Source: Dama dama
Lineage: Eukaryota; Chordata; Mammalia; Artiodactyla; Cervidae
Direction of reading: 5' to 3'
Assembly: GCF_033118175.1 (NCBI RefSeq)
Contig: NC_083697.1
Coordinates: forward strand, 25,394,001 to 25,458,000
Length of the DNA stretch: 64,000 nucleotides
This document shows positions 55,501 through 64,000 of the stretch, piece after piece. Both the position numbers and the translations under genes were made by a program. Within the stretch, counting starts at the first letter, position 1; each line of letters begins with the position of its first letter. The notes under the pieces were generated by a model that worked only from the letters and a program-made list of their open reading frames with translations, ran no database searches and was not told the origin of the DNA.

Positions 55501-57009
55501 ATAAGAAGAATTGGTGGAGAGTAGTGGAAAAAGGAAAGAAATATTAAAAACACTGTAAACTATTATCTATGTTTGTTTAAATTATACAAATAATCTTACT
55601 ATGCATGATAGAGTAAAAATAAATTGAAGAGTTTCTCAGGGCCTGCTTTTTCAGCTAAGAGGCCAGATCGGAAAATAGTAAGAGGACAGCCAGAAGACAA
55701 AGGACTTGGAAGAATTTAGGAGGGATTTTCATCTTCATAGGTTCCTGAGGCCAAAACAATGGAACTTTGAATAATTTCTTTAGCACAGCATAACCATGAC
55801 CCTCAAATATCAGATTTAATATTCTCATTTCACATTTCATAGCTCCTACAGGGTTCCAAAGGAGAGAAAGTACATTTTTTTCCTCCAGATTAATATTTTG
55901 GCAAACTAGAACTTGCCCAGAGGAATCCACTAGCCCTATTCATTCACATATGCAAAGAAAGCTAAGGTTATTGACTAACAAGTTGATAAATTGTAACCTG
56001 GCCAACAGCTGTTTTCATGGAATTTCTCTGTGTTGAAATGACAGAAGCAGAATGCCTGCATTTGCTCTATGTGGACTGCATCTAGTGGAGTATAGGATTA
56101 CAAGAAAAGATTGCTATTTTACCAAAAGAAAAAAACACCCTATTATTCATGTTTTGTGTGTTCAATTAAACTTGTTGGCTTAAGCAGGTGTAATCTGATG
56201 GCAGACATATCACCTGGATGTTCCTGGAAGGGATGACAGAGCTTCAGGCTCATGGGTCAACTACAGGACAGTATTTTGGAAGTGCATGATAGGAAACTGC
56301 AAGGATACTGTTCCAAAACTTATTCGTTTTAAGAGCCAAAGATTCTGAGTATTACACTGCCAGGGTGAACTCTAGAGAGGGGGGTGCAAAATATGCTCTC
56401 GCCAATATGACAGGAAGAGTGCAGTGGTTTCATAGCAGGGAGACCCTTACTCAGGGGGAGGCTGGTTTTTTTTCACTTAAGACGCAGTTCCCCAATTCTG
56501 TTTTCCTGTCAGATTCAGTCCACCACAACACTTGAGGGAAGAATAATTCCATTCCTTTGCTTATAAGGTAAAGGCTTTACTTCTACAATATAATACTCCA
56601 CCAAACACCACCAAATGGCCCAGAAACCTAGGAGGCCCAGGCTAGATCTCATGGCCAAAGAGTTGCAGTTGTTGAACATTTAGTGCCAATATCTCAGATG
56701 GCCTCAGAGAAACCCAGCTCCCAGCCACTGAGCACAAACAGCTCAGTCACACAAAGAGGCTTGCAGATTTCCCTCCATCTGATCCATTTCCGCAATTCTA
56801 ATCTTAAAGATTGGTACAGCAGCAGATTCAATTGAAGAGATGACTTAAGAATACAGATCTCAAGACTCAGGTAGAAACTACACTTCTACTTTTCATTTCA
56901 AATACATTTCTACTTTTCATTTCAACTAATTGTATTTCAAATAAGTATTTATAATTGGTGCAAAAGAAACCAGATCTGTTGCTTAATTGAACTATAGCTT
57001 TATTGGTCA
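55501..57009. other. Unique DNA with one signal-peptide-like minus frame
   Basis: No repeat recognised. The minus frame 55655-55930 ends with a stretch resembling a secretion signal (see findings) and then stops. The 56160-56790 part is GC-richer and complex, a candidate for conserved non-coding DNA. Confidence 0.45.
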
Positions 57010-57235
57010 TTCACTGTACAAAAACCAATAATACCTAGTATTTGCTCCACACTAAATCCTCACAATAACTATATCAGGTAGGTAGGGATGTGCTTGCTTT
57101 GTATGATATAATTGAGTCTTGGAGAATTTGAGAGATCTGCCCAAGAACTATCAGTTTTTAAGTCAGAGAATTGGAGGTAGAACCCAAGTCTTCAATGTTT
57201 TAGGTGATATTCTAATACACCACAGCTGTCTCCTA
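57010..57235 (-). mobile_element. MIR SINE remnant
   Basis: CTAAATCCTCACAATAACTA, TCAGGTAGGTAGGGATGTGC, ATCTGCCCAAGAACTATCAG and GGAGGTAGAACCCAAGTCTT follow the reverse complement of MIR in order. Confidence 0.75.
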
Positions 57236-57955
57236 AGTCACTTAGTCCCCAAATGAAAATGTGGCAAAAGTTACAGAGAGTGAATTAAGGAGAAAGTTGG
57301 AATTTGTGAGACCCTAATGATTTACAAAACTAGGTATTAAAAATGGTTCTCTAAGATCCTGAAGCCAATAATGAATTGATTTATTAATACTGGACTCCCT
57401 TTATCTTGCCTTAAGTCCCCCAGGCTGAGTCATGCAGAATGTCCCAGAACCTGAAATAGGATCTCTCTAAGTCAGTAGTAATCAGAAGATGAGAATAAGA
57501 AATGAGACCTTGCCTGTTGTTGAGACAGAAAGTCTCAGGGCTTTTGTTAGGTCATGGGGATAATCTGGCTCCTGGTATTAAAATCATTCAATAAAAGGAA
57601 TTGAACTTTTTTAGAAGAAAATAGTACACAGCCTCATTTGCATATTTATTGGGGATATTTAGATAGATCAATAATTTAGATTTCCACTATAAATCAAACC
57701 TTAAGCACAAGATTAGAATAAAATTAGATTAGTATCCAAAAGCCAACCAAAACCACTTCATCATCAAACCAAATGACATTTTGGAACTCAAAGAAAGTAT
57801 TTTGGTATTCTGTTTGACCCCTAAGTATACCTATGTAGATATGAAACACTTGCTGATTTGGAGTAGCATGTTAGGGACTATTTAAGATAATCTCACTTAA
57901 TAGTAAAATGGATTAGGCCAGGTTACTCAGACAATTTAGTGAGAGAATGTGTATT
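57236..57955. other. Unique DNA, nothing recognised
   Basis: No repeat or coding frame recognised. Confidence 0.5.
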
Positions 57956-57966
57956 TTGGTCTGGTT

Positions 57967-58244
57967 GCTGCTGCTGCTGCTGCTAAGTCACTTCAGTCGT
58001 GTCCGACTCTGTGCGACTCCATAGACGGCAGCCCACCAGGCTCCGCCATCCCTGAAATTCTCCAGGCAAGATCACTGAAGTGGGTTGCCATTTCCTTCTC
58101 CAATGCATGAAAGTAGAAGTGAAAGTGAAGTTGCTCAGTTGTGTCTGACTCTTAGTGACCCCATGGACTGCAGCCCACCAGGCTCCTCCGTCCATGGGAT
58201 TTTCCAGGCGAGAGTACTGGAGTGGGTTGCCATTGCCTTCTCCG
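57967..58244 (-). mobile_element. BovA2 SINE with target duplication, minus strand
   Basis: Same dimer structure as 52545-52824, with a GCT-repeat tail at the left and two BovA halves. Perfect 11-bp duplication TTGGTCTGGTT at 57956-57966 and 58245-58255. Low divergence suggests recent insertion. Confidence 0.96.
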
Positions 58245-58255
58245 TTGGTCTGGTT

Positions 58256-61200
58256 AGACTATGATAATTCATTTGCAATCAACATTTGTTTCCCTACTTC
58301 TCAATTTAATCAATTTGATAAAATAAAATGTCACCCTAACATATTAATAAGTCTCTCTTAAAATCTGTCTTGTATAATTTTAGCAAATAAACAAGCCTAT
58401 ATTTATGATTTTTGTCTACAATTCTGTTTGAACCTGAAGATAAAATTTTCACAGTTATTCTAAGATCTTTGAAAATGTTGAATAGATTTGAGGAAAAAGC
58501 AATTTTTTTTAATGAAACAAATATTGATTCCAAAGGTTTCATTAGAAGTTAGCTTTTTAACTGAGGAGACTCTACTCTTTCTTTCAAGATAGTTGTATCA
58601 GCTGTTTAGTTCTGCTTGTGGTAGACTCAATAATATTGCTGACTGGCTTATTTCAGAACTTAATGTAGCATTACAATACCTGAGAGTGCATAAAAAACAG
58701 CAAGACACTGTAAATAGCTTGCCTCCTCCTCAAGGTTCCAACACTGCCAAAACCACCGCTTGATTCTGAGTTTATTATGTAAATATATGTACCTGTAATC
58801 TATACATATCATTGCCAATACCTTCATTCAACTAGATCTATCTATCCTGGGGATTGCATCGCTTCTCTCTTTCCTTAGTCCCAAAATCACCTAAAAGAGG
58901 TTTCTATTCTGAGACAGTAATTAAACAACTGCTTTTTGAATTTGGTCAGTTCATTCCAATGCCTTACAGTTGATTTCAATAAAACGAGATCTCAGCCCGA
59001 AGCACAGGGCACTCAGCCATCTTCAGGGTCATTGGATTATGACACGTATTACATATAATCCCAAATGCTGAGGTCCTTCCGACACTCCATTTTTTGGCAA
59101 CTTAGCCTTTTGGTGAGAGTAAGTCTGTTTGATGGATGGTCCTGAACAGGAGTTATGTGATCTCTGGCCTTTGTGTGAAAGAAAACCTTTTTTTAAAAAA
59201 ACATGTTTTGGGTGATCCATCATGAAACAATCTTTCAATTTATCTGCTATGACTCCAGTCTTCCTGCACCGACAGAAATGTGCCTCAGATTATGTCAGTC
59301 CCAGTTCAGATCAAACTCTGCATTTGGCGATCCACCTACCATTGCCAGCTGGAACGAGGCCTTCTTTTAGCTAACAATACACATTTAAAATCCAGGCCCC
59401 AAGATGGGACAAGCTATCTGTTGAATGCGGATCATGTGTGTGAATAGAGCACATGTGGAAACACTGCCACAGCCAGATTCACACCGCAGGCAGGAAAGGA
59501 TTCCAGGGGCTCACTGTGGCCCAACGGTACAGAGAGAGCCAGAGGGCCATATGGTCATCTACCAATCAGCGCTAGAAATGTCATTTGCAGTGTCAAATTA
59601 GGTGTTTCCTTTTTTTTTCTTATTTTTGTTTAAGTAGCAACATTACTTACTGAGAAGCCATTTTCTTACGATATTTGTGTAGGTGAGAACAAGCAAAATA
59701 ATCTTGGTGAGTTAGCAAACAGAAAATCACGGATTGCCACTTGAATTGCTTCTTGGCATACCAAAGTTTTTATTTCTGTTTTGGCTGTGGTTTCACAACC
59801 CTGAAGGCAAACTGTGGGTGTGCAAATAAACCGATTATTAAAACACAGGTTCTTAAATCACTCACCCTTCCTCTGTTTCAAATAGCATACAATGAACAAT
59901 CTGTTTGCAATAATAATGGGCATAAACATCCCCCACATCCCTCCAGCTAAATGGATGCTAATACTAGAACTGCTGTGTTTACTTTGCACCTGAATTCCAC
60001 TGTGGTGAGTATTTGGGAGATTCAGATTCCAACAGAATATTCCAAATGGCATTCTGGCAGATGACAAAGAATACAAATGTAGTTCATTTTTAGATTAATT
60101 TATAGCGTGTCCCAAGCCCCTTGGGCATCCTAGCAAAGTTGGGGAAAAAGAAAAACTAGAAACACATCCAAGAGAAATATATCCAAATAAAACCAAGATC
60201 GGGAGCTCAAAATAAATGATGCTATAATGAATACCGCAAACTAAAAGGGAAAACGAAGCTTCAGATTACTCAGAGCCCTTGAGGCTGAAGAGGTGATTAA
60301 CCAACTAACCATTGCATAGTATTTTGGAGCTATAAGAAAGCTTTCTATCAATGAGAGTTTTATGGGTTTGGAAGAATGACTCACAAGAAGATGCCCTTCC
60401 CAGCCAGTCCTTTCCTGCAGCCCGCAGGAATAATTCCAACTCTGCAAAGTCCTCCCAGCAGCTGAGGTAGGAACAAGAGCAGACTGTCCATCACTTTATT
60501 TTAATTATGTTTCAAAATAAACTGACAAAAGTGAATAAACAGCTTCTGAAAAGGAAGCTATATAATTTCTTCCTTAATACAAAGAAATTACTAGCTTTCA
60601 ATGGGGAAATTAGAAATTATAAAATGAAGATAAGAAAGATTTTTATTCTATTAAGAAGTTAATTAGGTAAGTAACTATATTATGGATTTAACAGTGATGG
60701 GGGTACTTTTTCCTAGATATAGAAAAAATCATCTTCATCTCAGAATATTTCTTCACAGAATCTTTGATTCAAACCCAATTAATAGTGTTAATTAAAGTCT
60801 GAATTTAAGTGTTTTGGATCCTCTTTATGTGAAGTTAAAAAACGAGAACAAGAAAATGTCAGAAAATTAATTGTATATATTTTTGATGTGTGACTACATA
60901 ATGAAAATAACTGATTCTGTCTTCTCATGTTTCTGGGACCTGAAACTAGCCCAGTATAAAGGCAAGCTTAAAAATCTGAAAATGTGATTTAGGGTTGACC
61001 CAAGAAGTTAGCACTCTCCTCTGTACCATACCAAAGAGATGTTACTGAGACATATTTTAGAGTACTACCAAGACTGCATCTATGGATGAGTCATTAAGAC
61101 CTTTGTCCAGGCATAACTGTCAACGCACTACTATCCTAGGAAAATCACACAGCAACAACTGTAAGAAGGTTTGCTTTCCTTGAATGACTGAAATTTGAAT

Positions 61201-61430
61201 GTGAAAGTAAGAGGAAAATAAAACTCAAAATGTACCATTAGCAAATCTGTTCAGCATCTGTTCAATTAAGAATAGGTTGGGATCTGCCAACACTGAAACA
61301 TAGATTCAGGCTCTTATCATATTTAAATTCAACTTTAACTATCATATAATTGTCTTTGTAAACAAATGACATATTACAATTCTAGGTCTCCTACTTATAT
61401 TTAAGCAGAAGAGCAATGTGTATTGTGTAT
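58256..61430. other. Repeat-free block of about 3.2 kb, no gene
   Basis: No recognised interspersed repeat. Sequence between 58970 and 60080 is complex and of mixed composition, without long frames. It is a plausible conserved non-coding or regulatory block, but no specific motif identifies it. Confidence 0.5.
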
Positions 61431-61445
61431 ACACATACGCTTTTA

Positions 61446-61543
61446 TTTATTTTTTTTTCTCATTTATTTTTATTAGTTGGAGGCTAATTACTTCACAACA
61501 TTGCAGTGGGTTTTGTCATACATTGACATGAATCACACATGTA
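61446..61543 (-). mobile_element. Short L1 3' end with target duplication, minus strand
   Basis: The T-rich start is the reversed poly(A). ATTAGTTGGAGGCTAATTAC then GTTTTGTCATACATTGACAT is the reverse of the same young L1 3' end seen at 50.1 kb. ACACATACGCTTTTA (61431-61445) and ACACATATGCTTTTA (61544-61558) flank it, one mismatch in 15. Confidence 0.9.
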
Positions 61544-61699
61544 ACACATATGCTTTTAAAGAGATCTTAAACAAATGTCAAAATTTTATCTCTAAGCAGA
61601 CAAAAATAGAGCTGGTCTTAAGGAAGCCAGAGCAGGGGTCTTGTGCTTCTGGGTTGGACCTCCTGCCTCCCACATCACATAATTATTTTCTTATTTTAT

Positions 61700-61810
61700 T
61701 CTCCCATACCATCAGAAATTCATGGAGGCAGAAACTATGCCTGTCTTGTTCCTTCTTATGTTCTGAATATCATACACAATGCCTGATCATAGTTTTAATA
61801 AATAAATTTA
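61700..61810 (+). mobile_element. L2 LINE 3' tail
   Basis: AAATTCATGGAGGCAGAAAC, TATGCCTGTCTTGTTCCTTC and TTTTAATAAATAAAT fit the L2 tail. Weakly preserved. Confidence 0.5.
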
Positions 61811-62049
61811 GAAGATTAAAGGGAGAGAGGAAGAAGCGGGGAGAAGGGCGGGAAGACAACCCAAAGCTTAGAATTTACAAAGTACCATTCTCTACATTTA
61901 TGTTTGGGTACTCAGGGCAGTGAGAGGTGTAAGCTATGACTTGGATGGGCTTTTATAAGGCAAACAGGAAGAAAGGTTCACAGAGATGTTCTTTGCACAT
62001 TTCTCTATTGTAATGTTCATCACATTTTATTTCAATGTCTGTTAACATA

Positions 62050-62185
62050 TGTGCATCATCCCACAAGACTGTGAGAACCTCAAAAGAGATGACTATTTCT
62101 CATGCAAGTTTGTGTCCTTGACACTACGCACAGTGCCTAGGACATGGCAGGTACTTAAGAAATATCTGTTGAATGAGTGAGGGAT
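62050..62185 (+). mobile_element. L2 LINE 3' tail
   Basis: CCACAAGACTGTGAGAACCT, GCACAGTGCCTAGGACATGG, CAGGTACTTAAGAAATATCT and GTTGAATGAGTGA follow the L2 tail in order. Confidence 0.75.
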
Positions 62186-62621
62186 CTTTTTATCAGCATG
62201 TGGAAGCTGCTTGGAAAAGATCGTGTTTAGTTATAAAATTTTCATCTGAGATACATGAGTGCATATTTTGATTATGTACAGTAAAGCATAACTAGAAATT
62301 TTGTTACTAAATAGGATAAATACCTTTTGTTCTGCATAATTTATCCATTGGTATTATAAACCCTAGCTCTTTCAAAAATGCTTACTACATAAATTTTTTA
62401 TAATTGAGGGAAATCAGAAATCAGTCAAATATCAAAAACTGGATAACGTTCAATTATGTAAATGATTATGCATCTACCTGATGGAAATATTAAACATCTA
62501 TTTAGAGTTATGATTTTGAAGACCATTTAGAAATGCTTAAAATAGTTAAGATACAAGAATGTAGTTATAAGATATAACAATCAGTTAACATATAAGAACA
62601 TCTATTTCTCCTTGTGTACAT
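62186..62621. other. Unique DNA, nothing recognised
   Basis: AT-rich spacer without a coding frame. Confidence 0.5.
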
Positions 62622-62828
62622 ATGCATGCTTAGTAGCTTAGTCGTGTCCGACTCTTTGCAACCCCATGGACTGTAGCCTGCCAGGCTCCTCTGACCATGG
62701 GATTCTCCAGGCAAGAATACTGGAGTGGGCTGCCATGCCCTCCTCCAGGGGATTTTCCCAACCCAGGAATCGAACCCATGTCTCCTGCATTGCAAGCTGA
62801 TTCTTCCCTGAGCTACCAGGGAAGCCCC
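62622..62828 (-). mobile_element. Bov-tA SINE, minus strand (first of a pair)
   Basis: AGCTTAGTCGTGTCCGACTC, CCAGGCAAGAATACTGGAGT, reversed B box GGAATCGAACCCA, and reversed head AGCTACCAGGGAAGCCCCC. Confidence 0.94.
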
Positions 62829-62839
62829 CATTCCTGCTT

Positions 62840-63054
62840 GAGTGAGTGAGTGAAGTCGCTCAGTAATGTCTGACTCTTTGCAACCCCATGGACTGTAGCC
62901 CACCAGGCTCCTCCCTCCAAAGGATTCTCCAGGCAAAAGTACTGGAGTGGGTTGCCATTTCCTTCTCCAGGGGATCTTCCCAACTCAGGGATCAAATCTG
63001 GGTCTCCCGCATTCCAGGCAGACTCTTTAACCTCTGAGCCACCAGGGAACTACT
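62840..63054 (-). mobile_element. Bov-tA SINE, minus strand (second of a pair)
   Basis: GAAGTCGCTCAGTAATGTCT, CCATGGACTGTAGCCCACC, TTCCTTCTCCAGGGGATCTT and reversed head AGCCACCAGGGAA. Flanked by CATTCCTGCTT (62829-62839) and CATTTCTGCTT (63055-63065), one mismatch in 11. It inserted right beside the preceding SINE. Confidence 0.94.
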
Positions 63055-63287
63055 CATTTCTGCTTAGTGGGGATTAAATAACTTTTGCTTATTTATTCAG
63101 AGAGTTAAAATGGAAGGAAACTAAGGTTTTAAACATTGTAATGTGACAAGCGTTATTCTGTTTTTATGGTGTTTGATTATTTCCAATCCCTTTTTCTCAT
63201 TCTTTGGTATATGCCAAGAGAACAATGAGCAAAGTCACTTCCCCAAGGTGACCCCTGTAAATGATATACTCTGCCTTAAGAATCTTG

Positions 63288-63566
63288 TCCTGCAAACTTA
63301 TGGTTATTAAAGGTGGCAGGAAGGGATAAATTAGGAGTTTGGGACTAATATGCATACATTATTATATATACAAAATAGATAACCAACAAGGACCAACTGT
63401 ATAGCATAGGGAACTCTACTCAAAATTCCCGTAATAAGCTATATGGAAAAAGAATCTAAAAATAGATATATGTATACATATAACTGAATCAATCTCCTGT
63501 ACCCCTGAAACTAACACAACATTGCAAATCAACTATACTCTAATAGAAAATAAAAAAAATTTTTTA
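63288..63566 (+). mobile_element. L1 3' UTR with target duplication
   Basis: GGATAAATTAGGAGTTTGGG, ACAAGGACCAACTGTATAGC, CATATAACTGAATCAATCTC and CATTGCAAATCAACTATACT are ruminant L1 3' UTR blocks, ending in an A/T-rich tail. AAGAATCTTG flanks it at 63278-63287 and 63567-63576. Confidence 0.88.
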
Positions 63567-63576
63567 AAGAATCTTG

Positions 63577-64000
63577 CATATCTATCTGTTTATCAGTGAC
63601 TTGGAATGGCTGAGAAAGAACACCTACTACAATTTGGAAGTGAATTAACACAAAAAAGTGAGAAAGATATCTGGTTACTTTGAAGACCTAACTGAAACCC
63701 AAAATGATCCTTACAAATTGAAATAAAAGCAAATACTTGGCAGGAAGGTAGTCAAGAGAGAAACATAAATATATCATGTGAATTCAAGAGAAGGAAAAAA
63801 GGGTTTGCCACAGAGGCTAAGAAGTGCCACTGTGAATCTTTAACTAACATGAGTCAGCAGCGCACAGTTATTATTTTTAAAAACAGCAAGATAGAGGAAT
63901 GTACTAACAAGAACAAAACGTGCAAGAACCCTGAAGCAATTGTCCCACTGGGCATTGGGCAGGCACTTATTACGGTATTATATCCAATTTAAGGTCCAGA
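63577..64000. other. Unique DNA to window end
   Basis: No repeat or coding frame recognised. Confidence 0.5.

Noticed and set aside
61477..61923. 148-codon plus-strand open frame, possible gene
   Set aside because: Its start reads a reversed L1 tail and its middle covers an L2 tail. The protein shows no domain and a Lys/Arg-rich low-complexity end.

Overview
This 64 kb window is ruminant (pecoran, almost certainly bovid) nuclear DNA. It is AT-rich and carries repeats found together only in that lineage: tRNA-Glu-derived Bov-tA SINEs, BovA2 SINEs with GCT-repeat tails, 5'-truncated BovB (RTE-class) LINEs ending in TGAAC units, and ruminant L1 3' ends. I cannot tell cattle from buffalo, sheep or goat. 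I find no supportable host protein-coding gene, rRNA, functional tRNA, CRISPR array or operon. The open frames are LINE remnants, antisense frames over BovB, SINE frames, or short chance frames. Unspliced small exons of a gene spanning the window cannot be excluded by eye.

Layout. 1-3.97 kb: mostly unique DNA with two ancient MIR remnants and a curious alternative-hairpin motif. 3.97-7.0 kb: an old L1 ORF2 relic carrying three later insertions (BovB minus, Bov-tA minus, BovB plus). 7.0-11.7 kb: Bov-tA, a BovB 3' end, an MLT1 LTR, a ruminant ERV solo LTR, and a second MLT1 LTR split by BovB. 11.7-22.4 kb: long unique stretches with L2, MIR, a Tigger-type DNA-transposon relic, five Bov-tA copies and a third MLT1. 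22.4-23.0 kb: a Bov-tA split by a solo LTR. 23-33 kb: mostly unique, with L1, L2 and SINE fragments. 33.3-43.2 kb: the richest mobile-element zone, with inverted BovB copies, a BovB reverse-transcriptase relic split by a 1.2 kb solo LTR, and a second copy of the LTR family seen at 10 kb. 43.2-49.1 kb: repeat-poor except for microsatellites. 49.1-50.2 kb: a relatively young 5'-truncated L1. 50.2-64 kb: unique DNA with two BovA2, four Bov-tA, short L1 tails and AT microsatellites. The interval 58.26-61.43 kb is nearly repeat-free.

No genes work together here in the usual sense. The story is a layered insertion history: L2, MIR, MLT1 and Tigger first, then old L1, then BovB and Bov-tA, then ERV LTRs inserted into BovB and SINE copies. 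Target-site duplications support many of these events. I saw no convincing new biological system. The most worthwhile leads are a tRNA-like tail with a perfect B-box match shared by two LTR copies, the nested solo LTRs with intact duplications, an L1 with a second poly(A) segment, an L1 flanked by an unusually long direct repeat, the mutually exclusive hairpins near 2.34 kb, and the repeat-poor blocks as candidate conserved non-coding DNA.
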